DNA of 38,368 nucleotides from Sporosarcina ureae (GCF_029267015.1 NZ_JARIEA010000027.1:1-38368); one strand, 5' to 3'. Numbered from the stretch's first letter, positions 8,571-18,488 are shown. Translations and numbers: made by a program. Notes: generated by a model not told the origin, from the letters alone.

Positions 8571-9497
8571 GTGGAGTACTTACTCATAGTCTTTGTAAAT
8601 GTTATCACACCCATGCTGATTTTATTAGGAATTGGCGTTGTTTTACAAATAAAGTTTACTTTTAATGTTAAGGCACTAGGAAATATTCTGACATATTGTT
8701 TGATACCCGCTGCCGTGTTCATGAACTTATATCATACCGTTATTGATGTAGAAATCTTGCTTGACGTATTCATGTTTGTTGTATTATTCACGACCACTTT
8801 AATAATTACTGGCCATTTATTTAGTAAACTTTTGCGTCTGAATCGCCAGCAAACCGCCGTAATGAAGAATAGTATTGTGCTAATCAACTCAGGAAACTAT
8901 GGATTACCTGTCAGTCAGCTAGTCTTTCATGCGAATCCGCTTGGAGTGTCGATTCAGATCGTTTTGATCGTCTATCAGAACTTACTGACGTATTCATATG
9001 GATTGTATAATCTCGTATCTTCCACGCAGTCGGGAAAAGACATTGCAAAACAGTTTCTTCGGATGCCGATTATCCATGCTTTGTGGCTAGGTGCTTTGCT
9101 TAACTTGGCTAATATCCAGTTGCCGCAGTTTATCGAGCTACCGATCGGTCATTTATCGGATGCTTTTATCGCCATCGCACTCATCACACTTGGCGCACAG
9201 TTAGCGCAGATTAAAGTAAAGACACTTTGGAATCGTTTGATCTACCTCAGCGCTATCGGGCGACTTATCATCTCACCAGCCGTCGCGTTGCTGTTGATCT
9301 TACTGTTAAAAATAGACGGGGTCACGGCTCAGTCACTGTGGATCGCCAGCTCATTTCCAACATCGAGAAATAGCTCAACACTGGCATTGGAATACGACGT
9401 AGAGTCCGAGCTAGCAGCCCAAATTGTCTTGTTCAACAACGTAGCTAGCAGTTTCACAGTAGGCGTAGTGATTTATCTTTCATCTATCTTGTTTTAA
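8571..9497 (+). CDS. AEC family transporter (auxin-efflux-carrier-like permease)
   Basis: Membrane protein of 308 aa with about 10 hydrophobic helices in two five-helix halves. VITPMLILLGIGVVLQ at the N-terminus and the central NSGNYGLPVSQLVF, with the family's conserved N-G-P pattern, mark the AEC family (BASS-like fold). The C-terminal SSFPTSRNSSTLALEYDVE is also typical. Bacterial members export or exchange organic acids such as malate; the substrate here is not known. Start GTG 8571 is preceded by GAAAGGAG (8556-8563). The gene diverges from the MFS transporter. A long gene-free repeat island begins right after its stop. Confidence 0.82.
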   Translation: MEYLLIVFVNVITPMLILLGIGVVLQIKFTFNVKALGNILTYCLIPAAVFMNLYHTVIDVEILLDVFMFVVLFTTTLIITGHLFSKLLRLNRQQTAVMKNSIVLINSGNYGLPVSQLVFHANPLGVSIQIVLIVYQNLLTYSYGLYNLVSSTQSGKDIAKQFLRMPIIHALWLGALLNLANIQLPQFIELPIGHLSDAFIAIALITLGAQLAQIKVKTLWNRLIYLSAIGRLIISPAVALLLILLLKIDGVTAQSLWIASSFPTSRNSSTLALEYDVESELAAQIVLFNNVASSFTVGVVIYLSSILF

Positions 9498-9534
9498 TCA
9501 ACGTATGAGAGAGAGTGTTCGTTGTATTGGGGTG

Positions 9535-9652
9535 GGGATTGGTACTTCAGAGGGGACGCGTGTCCTACGGGTGGGCGGTGAACCACATCCCAGCGCTACG
9601 ATCGGGCGCCTCACTGATCTTCCAGGAGTCGACCCTCTTACGCTACAATCCC
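9535..9652 (-). repeat. Dispersed palindromic repeat, copy 1 (reverse orientation)
   Basis: GC-rich 118-bp block in an AT-rich gap. Its ends are inverted (GGGATTG / CAATCCC, then AGAGGG / CCCTCT). Read on the minus strand it shares the ordered motifs CGACTCC, GATCAG, CGTAGCG, GTTCACCGC and GCGTCCCC with copy 2 at 9809-9941 and copy 3 at 36445-36574. It is the most diverged of the four copies, with several short deletions relative to copy 2. There is no credible coding content. The 156 bp between it and copy 2 holds only AT-rich sequence and a short direct repeat (TTGAACTT, TTGAACTT). Confidence 0.75.
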
Positions 9653-9808
9653 TTGCAAAGTAAGTAGAAGTTACTTGTTGTTGCTCATTGAAATAAGTGT
9701 TGTAAAAGGTTTTGAACTTCAGTACTTGAACTTAAAATAAGTTAAGACAAAACAATGATTGAGATACTAGCTACAGTGAGTGACCCAAGTACTCGTACTC
9801 TCAACGTA

Positions 9809-9941
9809 GGATGGAAGCGGAAGTTGGGGGCGACTCCCGATGGATCAGCTCGATCAGGTGAGACAACCAAAGAGAGCGTAGCGAACTGGTTGGCTCACCG
9901 CGAGCCCATGGGAAAGCGTCCCCCAATTGGAGCTTCCATCC
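9809..9941 (+). repeat. Dispersed palindromic repeat, copy 2 (forward orientation)
   Basis: A 133-bp imperfect palindrome: GGATGGAAGC at 9809-9818 is the exact reverse complement of GCTTCCATCC at 9932-9941, with inner pairing of TTGGGGGCG against CGTCCCCCAA and CCCGATGG against CCATGGG. The forward motif order is GCGACTCCC, GGATCAG, CAGGTGAGACAA, GCGTAGCG, GTTGGCTCACC, GAAAGCGTCCCCC. The same order appears on the minus strand of copies 1 and 3 and, truncated, in copy 4. It could fold into a long hairpin as RNA or a cruciform as DNA. It lies 126 bp upstream of the xpt promoter. Confidence 0.82.
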
Positions 9942-10023
9942 CGAACCACTCACTATTAATTCTCTCTCAAAACAACATCTCATTCCAATTCAGCCCAACT
10001 TTTTGTCGAGAATATGTCTATAT

Positions 10024-10048
10024 GCTTGCTAAGTTAAAGCTAGCAAGC
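10024..10048. repeat. Inverted repeat upstream of the xpt promoter
   Basis: GCTTGCTA at 10024-10031 and TAGCAAGC at 10041-10048 form a perfect 8-bp stem with a 9-nt loop. No T-run follows on either strand that would make it a clear terminator. It may be an operator or a remnant; no regulator can be named. Confidence 0.4.
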
Positions 10049-10067
10049 AAATCGTCAAATATTCGTA

Positions 10068-10095
10068 TTGAAAAAATGTCGAATCGTGCTATACT
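10068..10095 (+). promoter_or_regulatory. Sigma-A promoter of xpt-pbuX
   Basis: TTGAAA at 10068-10073, a 16-bp spacer, and TATACT at 10090-10095 preceded by TGC (extended -10). This would start transcription just before the purine aptamer. TTCG at 10062-10065 and CGAA at 10080-10083 flank the -35 as an inverted pair in A/T-rich context and weakly recall PurR PurBoxes, but the spacing (14 bp) and flanks do not fit well. Confidence 0.65.
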
Positions 10096-10114
10096 GTTAG
10101 CATTCAGTTAAATA

Positions 10115-10187
10115 AGACTCATATAATCACGGGGATATGGCCCGTAAGTTTCTACCGGTCTACCGAAAATAGACCGCCTATGGGGAG
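10115..10187 (+). promoter_or_regulatory. Purine riboswitch aptamer, guanine/xanthine-gene type
   Basis: Canonical purine-box landmarks: CTCATATAAT at 10118-10127, P2 ACGGG / CCCGT, loop GATATGG, AAGTTTCTACCGG, P3 CGGTCTA / TAGACCG (7 bp, perfect) and CTATGGGG. The discriminator position (equivalent to nucleotide 74, just before the TATG) is C, which predicts guanine rather than adenine. P1 is short: only A-U, C-G, U-G and C-G pairs are seen before mismatches. Ligand binding should shut off xpt-pbuX. Confidence 0.95.
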
Positions 10188-10190
10188 AAT

Positions 10191-10239
10191 GAAAAGCAGC
10201 TTTCTTTGTCGTTCGACAAGAAATTGCTTTTTCATTTTT
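10191..10239 (+). terminator. First hairpin of the xpt leader
   Basis: GAAAAGCA (10191-10198) pairs with TGCTTTTTC, and the inner stem TTTGTCG / CGACAAG closes on a TT loop, with small bulges. ATTTTT follows at 10234-10239. Terminator-like, but less GC-rich than the second hairpin and not obviously overlapping the aptamer P1 strand. Confidence 0.55.
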
Positions 10240-10243
10240 AAAA

Positions 10244-10301
10244 GCGTACATGCCGCTCTCTCATAGTTATTATATGGGAGTATGGCATATGCGCTTTTTT
10301 T
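10244..10301 (+). terminator. Second hairpin of the xpt leader, likely riboswitch-controlled terminator
   Basis: GCGTACATGCC / GGCATATGCGC (one mismatch, one wobble) and the inner stem CTCTCATA / TATGGGAG form a stem of about 19 pairs followed by seven T. Its 5' arm (CTCTCTCATAG, 10256-10266) can alternatively pair with the aptamer segment CTATGGGG (10178-10185) over eight contiguous pairs. This suits an antiterminator formed when guanine is low. Confidence 0.75.
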
Positions 10302-10315
10302 ATTCGGAAAAATGA

Positions 10316-12267
<1,952 letters not shown>

Positions 12268-12268
12268 G

Positions 12269-12306
12269 AAAAGAGCGACTGCCAAAATGCAGTTGCTCTT
12301 TTTGTA
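12269..12306 (+). terminator. Terminator after pbuX, bidirectional
   Basis: AAGAGCGACTGC / GCAGTTGCTCTT (one G-T wobble) close on a CAAAAT loop, followed by TTTTT. A-rich sequence on the left would also allow stopping of the convergent aldo/keto reductase transcript. Confidence 0.85.
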
Positions 12307-12308
12307 TT

Positions 12309-13211
12309 TCACAGTCGATGCTGTTCATATTGATGTTGTTTTGTTATGTTTACTAATTTCTTTAGTATATGTGGATCTATTTGCGTGTCATAAGCTGCTA
12401 ACGACTCACGAAGTTGTGCTTGTGTTCTAGAACCTATCAAGGCCGACGCGACAGCAGGCTCTTTAAGGGCGAAAGCAAGAGCGTATGCCTGTAAGTCATT
12501 TGTTTCTTTAGAAAGGGCTTGAACTGTCTGCTGCAACTCGGATTGTGGATAGGATACGAAACCATTTACTTTCTTGACGCGTTCCATACTTTCATGTGTA
12601 AGCAAACCTTTTGCTAGCGTTCCTCTAGTGACAACGGATGCCCCTTTTTCTACAATCATAGAAAAGTATTCTTCAGGACGTCGATCTAGCAAGTTATACT
12701 GCATCATGACAGAAACGGCGTTGCTAGTACTCAGAAAACGATCAATTACAGTAGGTCGAATACTTGAGATACCGTATTCACGTATGACGCCTTCTCTTTT
12801 TAATGTTTCAAACGCCTCGATTGTTTCTTCAGCATCATCTTCCATCGTCCCGCCGTGAAGTTGATACAAGTCGATATAGTCGAGTTGTAAACGTCGTAAA
12901 CTTTGTTTAACAGCGTCCATAATATGTGCTTTTGAAGGATCCCAAGTCCAAGAATATTCTCCTGAAATCCACTTGTTACCGGCTTTCGTCGCAATGATCA
13001 AATCTTGACGTTTTTCTTTCAACACTTTTCCTACGAGTTCTTCATTTGTTCCTTTATCGTAAAGATCTGCTGTATCGAAGTAGTTGATGCCGTGATTTAC
13101 TGCTTCATCTAGTACAGAACGAGCCGCTTCGAGTTCAGTTGGTAATGACATACAGCCCAATCCGAGTTCGGAAACTAATAAATTACTAGAACCAATTGTA
13201 CGCTTCTTCAT
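12309..13211 (-). CDS. Aldo/keto reductase (YqkF-like)
   Basis: NADPH-dependent aldo/keto reductase of 300 aa, cytosolic, (beta/alpha)8 barrel. Visible landmarks: LVSELGLGCMSLP, YFDTADLYDKGTNEELVGK (catalytic Asp and Tyr), IATKAG (catalytic Lys), YIDLYQLHGG (catalytic His), and a C-terminal ALIGSRTQAQLRESL cofactor segment. The physiological substrate is unknown. I place the start at ATG 13211 because GAAAGGAGTG precedes it; a 10-codon upstream extension is possible but has no ribosome site. In B. subtilis the orthologous position (yqkF beside nudF) is the same, although here the reductase diverges from nudF. Confidence 0.88.
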   Translation of the reverse strand: MKKRTIGSSNLLVSELGLGCMSLPTELEAARSVLDEAVNHGINYFDTADLYDKGTNEELVGKVLKEKRQDLIIATKAGNKWISGEYSWTWDPSKAHIMDAVKQSLRRLQLDYIDLYQLHGGTMEDDAEETIEAFETLKREGVIREYGISSIRPTVIDRFLSTSNAVSVMMQYNLLDRRPEEYFSMIVEKGASVVTRGTLAKGLLTHESMERVKKVNGFVSYPQSELQQTVQALSKETNDLQAYALAFALKEPAVASALIGSRTQAQLRESLAAYDTQIDPHILKKLVNITKQHQYEQHRL

Positions 13212-13236
13212 GTGCCTCACTCCTTTCGTTTCATGG

Positions 13237-13242
13237 TACAAT
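13237..13242 (+). promoter_or_regulatory. Extended -10 element for nudF
   Basis: TGGTACAAT (13234-13242) is an extended -10 motif about 40 bp upstream of the nudF start. No good -35 is seen 16 to 18 bp upstream, as is common with extended -10 promoters. It lies in the 72-bp divergent gap shared with the aldo/keto reductase. Confidence 0.45.
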
Positions 13243-13283
13243 GAATGCGGGATATAAAACCAATGGAAAGGGTTGAGTGCTGC

Positions 13284-13817
13284 ATGAAGTTTGAAGAAAG
13301 AACCCTCTCAACAGAGCACATCTTTACAGGTAAAATCATTTCGGTGCAAGTAGACGAAGTAGAATTGCCTGATGGAAAACTAGCCAAAAGAGAATTAGTA
13401 AAACATCCAGGTGCCGTGGCGGTTATCGCCTTAACTAAAGATAAAAAAATCGTGTTAGTTGAACAGTACAGAAAGCCTTTGGAACGAACGATGCTAGAAA
13501 TACCTGCTGGCAAAATTGAGCTTGGTGAAGAACCGAAACTGACGGCAATTCGTGAGCTTGAGGAAGAGACGGGGTACCGTGCGAATTCATTCGAATATTT
13601 GCAGACGTTCTCCACTTCACCTGGCTTCGCGGATGAAATCATTCACTTATATGTAGCTAAAGAGCTGGAGAAAGTGGAACAGCCTGCTGTAGGGGATGAG
13701 GATGAATTCATTGAAGTACTAGAAGTAACTGTTGAAGAGGCAGAGGAATTCATTGCAAATGAAAGGATTTATGATGCCAAGACGGTTGCTGCTGTCTGGT
13801 ATGTAAAAAACCTATAA
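13284..13817 (+). CDS. nudF: ADP-ribose pyrophosphatase (Nudix hydrolase)
   Basis: Hydrolyses ADP-ribose to AMP and ribose 5-phosphate, clearing a reactive NAD breakdown product. From ATG 13284 the protein is 177 aa. A complete Nudix box lies at residues 76-98: G76, E82, then REL(E)EE at 90-95 and G97. SPGFADEI and a late DEDEFIEV segment are also typical of NudF. This start aligns with the B. subtilis N-terminus; an in-frame ATG 13 codons upstream (13245) has no ribosome site. First gene of the nudF-fur-xerD region. Confidence 0.93.
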   Translation: MKFEERTLSTEHIFTGKIISVQVDEVELPDGKLAKRELVKHPGAVAVIALTKDKKIVLVEQYRKPLERTMLEIPAGKIELGEEPKLTAIRELEEETGYRANSFEYLQTFSTSPGFADEIIHLYVAKELEKVEQPAVGDEDEFIEVLEVTVEEAEEFIANERIYDAKTVAAVWYVKNL

Positions 13818-13881
13818 AGGATTGAGCTATTTCTGGACGGACAAGCATATGTTATAGAAACGATGCGGAGGTGTCCTATTT

Positions 13882-14394
13882 ATGGCTCGATCATTGTCTT
13901 TTGTGTATTTATTCGTTATACTCGCAATCAGTTATATAGGAGGGGCTTTATTATTCAGAGAGTGGCCGGTCACGTCGCTAGAGCAGATCATCGGTTTATA
14001 TGATCAGCGCATAGTGAATGGATCTGAAGCAGCTTTGTGGTCACCTGTTGTGGTGACATTGAGCTTTATTCTAGTCGCCATCATTCTGTCTAAGTATAAA
14101 AGACTCCGTTTTATCACTATGTTTCTCGGTGCAATTAAATGTGCCTTCTTTGGCTTGTCATCTACCTACTTATTATCGACAGGCTTAAAATTGGTATCCT
14201 ATACGATTTGGTGGTTCCCATTTCAATTAATCAGCTGTTTGTTGTTCTTGATTTTATGCTCGGTGTTGAACCCGCCTTTTTTCGCTGCACCAGCAAATAA
14301 GAAAGATCGCCCATTAACTGCCGTGCCACCATTAATTGCTTTATTGTTGATCACGCAAATATTGGAACTATCGATCTTTCATTTTATAAAGTAA
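13882..14394 (+). CDS. Membrane protein in the spoIIM position (possible divergent SpoIIM)
   Basis: Protein of 170 aa with about five hydrophobic segments: residues 5-25, 52-70, 80-100, about 105-130 and 148-168. The first loop, between helices 1 and 2, is about 25 residues and probably outside the cytoplasm. The start ATG has GGAGGTG upstream (13869-13875). I do not recognise the family by motif. In B. subtilis spoIIM (septal peptidoglycan dissolution during engulfment) sits between nudF/yqkK and fur, and the helix layout with a Gly-containing third helix (FFGLSSTYLL) is loosely SpoIIM-like. However, B. subtilis SpoIIM is longer (214 aa). The assignment rests on position and topology only. 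Confidence 0.6.
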   Translation: MARSLSFVYLFVILAISYIGGALLFREWPVTSLEQIIGLYDQRIVNGSEAALWSPVVVTLSFILVAIILSKYKRLRFITMFLGAIKCAFFGLSSTYLLSTGLKLVSYTIWWFPFQLISCLLFLILCSVLNPPFFAAPANKKDRPLTAVPPLIALLLITQILELSIFHFIK

Positions 14395-14435
14395 TGTCCA
14401 CTACACACTATAATGAACTGAACCTTTCCTTTCTA

Positions 14436-14465
14436 TTGTCATCTGGAACGACAGTTTGGTATAAT
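14436..14465 (+). promoter_or_regulatory. Sigma-A promoter of fur
   Basis: TTGTCA at 14436-14441, an 18-bp spacer and TATAAT at 14460-14465 give a near-consensus promoter 25 bp upstream of the fur start codon. The very short leader leaves room only for the ribosome site. Confidence 0.7.
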
Positions 14466-14490
14466 GGAAACAATTTGAGGGGGGCGTCGT

Positions 14491-14967
14491 ATGGAAAGCC
14501 GAATTGAACGAATCAAGAAGCAATTGCACGGGGCCAGCTACAAGTTGACGCCTCAGCGTGAAGCGACTGTAGCAGTTCTTCTAGAAAATGAAGAAGACCA
14601 TTTAAGTGCAGAAGATGTATTTTTACTAGTAAAAGAAAAAGCACCAGATATTGGTCTAGCGACTGTATATCGTACATTAGAATTATTAACTGAACTAAAA
14701 GTTGTTGATAAAATTAACTTTGGCGATGGTGTCGCACGTTATGATTTGCGCGAAGAAGGCGCTGCGCGGTTCCACCATCACTTAATTTGTTTAGAATGTG
14801 GAACAGTTGATGAAATTCAGGAAGACCTACTTGGCGAAGTAGAAAAAGTCGTAGAAGGTCGTTATGGTTTTACGGTCAAAGATCATTGGCTAACGTTCCA
14901 TGGGATTTGTAAACGTTGTAAAGTGAAGGACGAAGAGAAAGAACAAGAAGACAATGGGATGGCCTAA
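14491..14967 (+). CDS. fur: Ferric uptake regulator
   Basis: Iron-responsive repressor of 158 aa. An N-terminal winged helix (KLTPQREATVAVLL; recognition-helix region SAEDVFLLVKEKAPDIGLATVYRTLELL) is followed by the metal-binding dimerisation domain with FHHHLICLECG and HGICKRCK, giving the two CxxC pairs of the structural zinc site. VYRTL followed by FHHH and a CLEC motif favours Fur over PerR or Zur; position next to xerD matches B. subtilis fur (yqkL). Start ATG 14491 follows GAGGGGGCG. The acidic tail after the second CxxC is typical. Confidence 0.94.
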   Translation: MESRIERIKKQLHGASYKLTPQREATVAVLLENEEDHLSAEDVFLLVKEKAPDIGLATVYRTLELLTELKVVDKINFGDGVARYDLREEGAARFHHHLICLECGTVDEIQEDLLGEVEKVVEGRYGFTVKDHWLTFHGICKRCKVKDEEKEQEDNGMA

Positions 14968-15010
14968 GCGCTATCCTTTTTTACTTTCATGTTAGAAAGG
15001 AGGAAGGTCT

Positions 15011-15901
15011 ATGAAAGATGCACAGTTTGCATTAGAAGATTATGTGCATTTCTTGGTAGTTGAAAGGCAGCTATCGCAAAACACGGTAAAGTCTTACCGG
15101 CGGGATCTTATGGCCTATTTGCATTTCATTGAAAGCTTGTCTTTGGAAACACTTAATTCGATTGAACGTGCAACCGTTCTACACTATTTGCAGATGTTAA
15201 AAGATAGTGGTAAATCCAGTCGTACACTTTCCCGGCATATTTCTTCTATTCGTTCATTTCATCAATTTTTAGTAAGAGAGCAAGTGACGACACATGATTG
15301 TACGATACATATTGAATTACCTAAAATCGAACAAAAATTGCCAGATGTGCTCTCAATTCCTGAAATAGAGCGGCTGATTAATGCAGTGGATGGCAACACT
15401 CCACAAGGAATGCGTGATACTGCATTGCTTGAATTGTTATATGGGACCGGAATGAGGGTAAGTGAATTGATAGCGATCGATTTAGCTGACCTTCATTTGA
15501 CAATGGGCTTTGTGCGCGTGTTCGGAAAAGGCAGTAAAGAACGGATTGTGCCGCTAGGACGATCCGCAATCGATGCTTGTACAAAGTATTTGAATGAAGG
15601 GCGTCCGCAGTTCATTCGGGATACGGAAGCTGTGTTTTTAAATATGCATGGCAGAAGGCTGACGAGGCAGGGATGTTGGAAAATCCTGAAAGATACTGGA
15701 GTGAAGGCGGGAATTCAGAAAGTTATTTCGCCACATTTACTACGCCATTCATTTGCCACACATTTAATCGAAAACGGAGCCGATTTGCGTGCGGTTCAGG
15801 AAATGCTCGGTCATGCCGATATTTCCACGACACAACTTTACACGCATGTCAGCAAAAAGCGCTTGAAAGATGTCTATAGTCAATTTCATCCGAGAGCGTA
15901 A
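15011..15901 (+). CDS. xerD: Site-specific tyrosine recombinase XerD
   Basis: Partner recombinase of XerC that resolves chromosome dimers at dif. The 296-aa protein has the SAM-like core-binding domain (residues 1-95) and the catalytic domain with all active-site residues: Arg149 (GTGMRVSEL), Lys173, His242 and Arg245 (HLLRHSFATHL), His268 (LGHADISTT) and Tyr277 as nucleophile. Start ATG 15011 has AGGAGGAAGG upstream. B. subtilis has the small gene yqzK between fur and xerD; here that gap is only 43 bp and holds no gene. deoB follows 24 bp downstream. Confidence 0.96.
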   Translation: MKDAQFALEDYVHFLVVERQLSQNTVKSYRRDLMAYLHFIESLSLETLNSIERATVLHYLQMLKDSGKSSRTLSRHISSIRSFHQFLVREQVTTHDCTIHIELPKIEQKLPDVLSIPEIERLINAVDGNTPQGMRDTALLELLYGTGMRVSELIAIDLADLHLTMGFVRVFGKGSKERIVPLGRSAIDACTKYLNEGRPQFIRDTEAVFLNMHGRRLTRQGCWKILKDTGVKAGIQKVISPHLLRHSFATHLIENGADLRAVQEMLGHADISTTQLYTHVSKKRLKDVYSQFHPRA

Positions 15902-15925
15902 ATTACTATTACTGGAGGTTTTCAC

Positions 15926-17119
15926 ATGAAAGAATTTCGTTATAATCGCATTCATTTAATCGTGCTCGACTCTGTAGGAATCGGTGAAGCGCCGGATGCT
16001 AAAGCATTTGGTGACGTTGGCTCCAATACACTTGGACATATTGGTGAAGAGATGGATGGGCTTAAACTACCGAACTTGGAACGCTTAGGTCTTGCAAACA
16101 TTGCACCCATCAAAGGTCTAGTGCCACAAAAAGAAGCGCAAGGATATTATACAAAAATGCAAGAAGCGTCTGTCGGTAAAGATACGATGACAGGACATTG
16201 GGAAATCATGGGTTTGCGAATCGATGATGCGTTCAAAGTGTACCCAAATGGTTTTCCAAAAGAATTAATTGATGAGCTAGAATTAAAAACAGGCAGAAAA
16301 GTTATCGGAAATAAACCGGCAAGTGGTACGGAGATTATCGAAGAACTTGGCGAAGAGCATATGAAGACAGGTGCTCTCATCGTTTACACGTCTGGCGATC
16401 CAGTGCTACAAATTGCAGCGCACGAGGAAATTATTCCTATTGAAGAGCAATATCGTATTTGTGAAATCGCAAGAGAACTAACGCTGCAACCTGAGTTTTT
16501 AGTTGGACGTGTTATTGCACGTCCGTTTATTGGAGAACCGGGAGCGTTTTCACGCACAACAAATCGTCATGATTATGCACTTAAACCATTTGGTAAAACC
16601 GTAATGAACGAGTTACAGGATAAAGGCTATGACGTCATTGCAATTGGCAAAATTGCTGATATCTATAATGGCGAAGGCGTAACGGAAGCAGTCCGCACAA
16701 CAAGTAACATGGATGGCGTGGATAAGCTCGTCACGGTTATGCAAAAAGATTTTGAAGGACTTAGCTTCGTCAATCTAGTAGATTTTGATGCGTTATATGG
16801 CCACCGACGTGATCCGATTGGATACGGTAATGCACTTGAAGAGTTTGATGCACGCATGCCTGAGATTATGGATGCGCTACGACCGGATGATTTATTGATT
16901 ATTACAGCAGATCACGGCAATGACCCAATTCATGAAGGAACGGATCATACTAGAGAATATGTACCGTTACTCGTTTATTCACCTTCAAACACAGGTACGG
17001 GCCAACTGCCAATCCGTAAAACTTTCTCTGATGTCGGTGCGACAATTGCCGAGAACTTCCAAGTAGATATGCCTGAGCACGGTGAAAGTTTCTTGTCTTC
17101 ATTAGCAAAGGAGGATTAA
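15926..17119 (+). CDS. deoB: Phosphopentomutase
   Basis: Interconverts (deoxy)ribose 1-phosphate and 5-phosphate, linking nucleoside phosphorolysis to the pentose phosphate pool. The 397-aa alkaline-phosphatase-superfamily enzyme has the metal-site motifs [13 protein letters not shown] near the N-terminus, [13 protein letters not shown] with the phosphorylated Thr (near residue 87), [12 protein letters not shown] and TADHGNDP. Length agrees with Bacillus Drm/DeoB (about 394 aa). Start ATG 15926 with TGGAGG upstream. The stop is 4 bp before the start of pdp, so the two salvage enzymes are probably coupled. Confidence 0.96.
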   Translation: MKEFRYNRIHLIVLDSVGIGEAPDAKAFGDVGSNTLGHIGEEMDGLKLPNLERLGLANIAPIKGLVPQKEAQGYYTKMQEASVGKDTMTGHWEIMGLRIDDAFKVYPNGFPKELIDELELKTGRKVIGNKPASGTEIIEELGEEHMKTGALIVYTSGDPVLQIAAHEEIIPIEEQYRICEIARELTLQPEFLVGRVIARPFIGEPGAFSRTTNRHDYALKPFGKTVMNELQDKGYDVIAIGKIADIYNGEGVTEAVRTTSNMDGVDKLVTVMQKDFEGLSFVNLVDFDALYGHRRDPIGYGNALEEFDARMPEIMDALRPDDLLIITADHGNDPIHEGTDHTREYVPLLVYSPSNTGTGQLPIRKTFSDVGATIAENFQVDMPEHGESFLSSLAKED

Positions 17120-17123
17120 TCTT

Positions 17124-18422
17124 ATGTTGCGTATGGTAGATATTATTGAAAACAAGCGAGACGGGGAAGAGCTGACTAAAGAAGAAATTGAGTTTTTTGT
17201 GACAGGTTACACGAATGATTCGATCCCTGATTATCAAGCCAGTGCTTTTCTTATGGCAATTTACTTTCAAGGTATGACGACGGAGGAGCAAGGCTATTTA
17301 ACAATGGCTATGGCGAACTCTGGCGATCAAATTGATTTATCGGCTATTGAAGGTATAAAAGTGGATAAACACTCAACAGGTGGAGTGGGGGACACAACAA
17401 CACTCATTCTGGCTCCATTGGTTGCTGCATGCGGTGTGCCGGTCGCGAAGATGAGCGGTCGTGGCCTAGGTCATACAGGAGGTACGCTAGATAAACTTGA
17501 AGCGATTGATGGCTTCCACGTGGAAATCTCCACAGATCAATTCATTCAGCAAGTCAATGATTTGAAGATCGCTGTCATTGGTCAAAGCGGGAACTTGACC
17601 CCAGCTGATAAAAAACTTTATGCGCTCCGAGACGTTACAGCGACCGTTAACAGCATTCCGTTGATCGCAAGTTCTATCATGAGTAAAAAGCTCGCGGCCG
17701 GTGCAGATGCCATCGTATTGGACGTCAAGACGGGTGCAGGAGCTTTCATGAAAACATTGGAAGATTCCAAGCAATTGGCGGATGCCATGACAGCTATTGG
17801 AAATGAAGTGGGGAGAAACACAAGTGCCGTTATTTCAGACATGAGTCAGCCGCTTGGACTTGCGATTGGCAATGCGCTAGAAGTAAAAGAAGCGATTGAC
17901 ACGCTACAAGGAAAAGGACCGGCTGATTTAACTGAGCTATGTTTAGTACTTGGAAGCAAGATGTTGCTCGCAGCGAAACAAGCCACAACGCAAGAAGACG
18001 CACGCAAACAATTACAAAATGTCATGGAAAACGGTGATGCGCTACGTTTATTCGGACAGTTAATCAAAGCGCAAGGTGGCAACGAAAAGGTCATAGAGGA
18101 TACAAATCTATTGCCACAAGCACAGTATCAAATAGAAGTGCCTGCTATCGAAAGCGGCTACGTGTCCATGATCGACGCGGATGAAATAGGTGTAGCTGCG
18201 ATGCTTCTAGGAGCAGGCCGTGCAACAAAAGAAGATGTCATCGATCTCGCAGTCGGAATTGTGCTACGCAAGAAAATAGGTGACTATGTAGAAAAAGGAG
18301 AAGCGCTCGCGATACTCCATACAAACACCGAACAAGTAGATGATTCAATCAAACTGTTGCAATCTCATATGCATATCTCGAAAGAAAAAATTCAAGCACC
18401 ATCCCTGATTCACTCTTTATAA
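17124..18422 (+). CDS. pdp: Pyrimidine-nucleoside phosphorylase
   Basis: Phosphorolyses uridine, thymidine and deoxyuridine to the base plus (deoxy)ribose 1-phosphate, which the preceding deoB product consumes. The 432-aa sequence carries the phosphate-binding signature [13 protein letters not shown] (near residues 80-92) and [16 protein letters not shown], both diagnostic of the thymidine/pyrimidine phosphorylase family; C-terminal [15 protein letters not shown] is the biotinyl-like lobe. Length fits Bacillus Pdp (433 aa). The start ATG 17124 follows AAAGGAGG. In B. subtilis this position is taken by the purine enzyme pupG and dacF. Confidence 0.95.
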   Translation: MLRMVDIIENKRDGEELTKEEIEFFVTGYTNDSIPDYQASAFLMAIYFQGMTTEEQGYLTMAMANSGDQIDLSAIEGIKVDKHSTGGVGDTTTLILAPLVAACGVPVAKMSGRGLGHTGGTLDKLEAIDGFHVEISTDQFIQQVNDLKIAVIGQSGNLTPADKKLYALRDVTATVNSIPLIASSIMSKKLAAGADAIVLDVKTGAGAFMKTLEDSKQLADAMTAIGNEVGRNTSAVISDMSQPLGLAIGNALEVKEAIDTLQGKGPADLTELCLVLGSKMLLAAKQATTQEDARKQLQNVMENGDALRLFGQLIKAQGGNEKVIEDTNLLPQAQYQIEVPAIESGYVSMIDADEIGVAAMLLGAGRATKEDVIDLAVGIVLRKKIGDYVEKGEALAILHTNTEQVDDSIKLLQSHMHISKEKIQAPSLIHSL

Positions 18423-18433
18423 GCTATTAAAAG

Positions 18434-18488
18434 CCATGTACCTGAAGGTCTCCAGAAATTGGACTTCTTCAGAGTATATGGTTTTTTT
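18434..18488 (+). terminator. Terminator after pdp
   Basis: CCATGTACCTGAAG (18434-18447) pairs with CTTCAGAGTATATGG with one mismatch and a small bulge. An inner TCCA / TGGA pair extends the stem, and seven T follow at 18482-18488. Confidence 0.8.

Noticed and set aside
9755..10111. 118-codon open frame over repeat copy 2 and the xpt promoter
   Set aside because: It reads through the palindromic repeat, has no ribosome site, and ends on the promoter; the similarity to a frame at 36409-36624 is due to the shared DNA repeat.
13212..13241. Ten-residue N-terminal extension of the aldo/keto reductase
   Set aside because: A good ribosome site precedes ATG 13211 and the extension overlaps the nudF promoter.
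14405..14425. PerR box upstream of fur (ACTATAATGAACT region)
   Set aside because: Only the first half-site resembles a Per box; the second half matches poorly.
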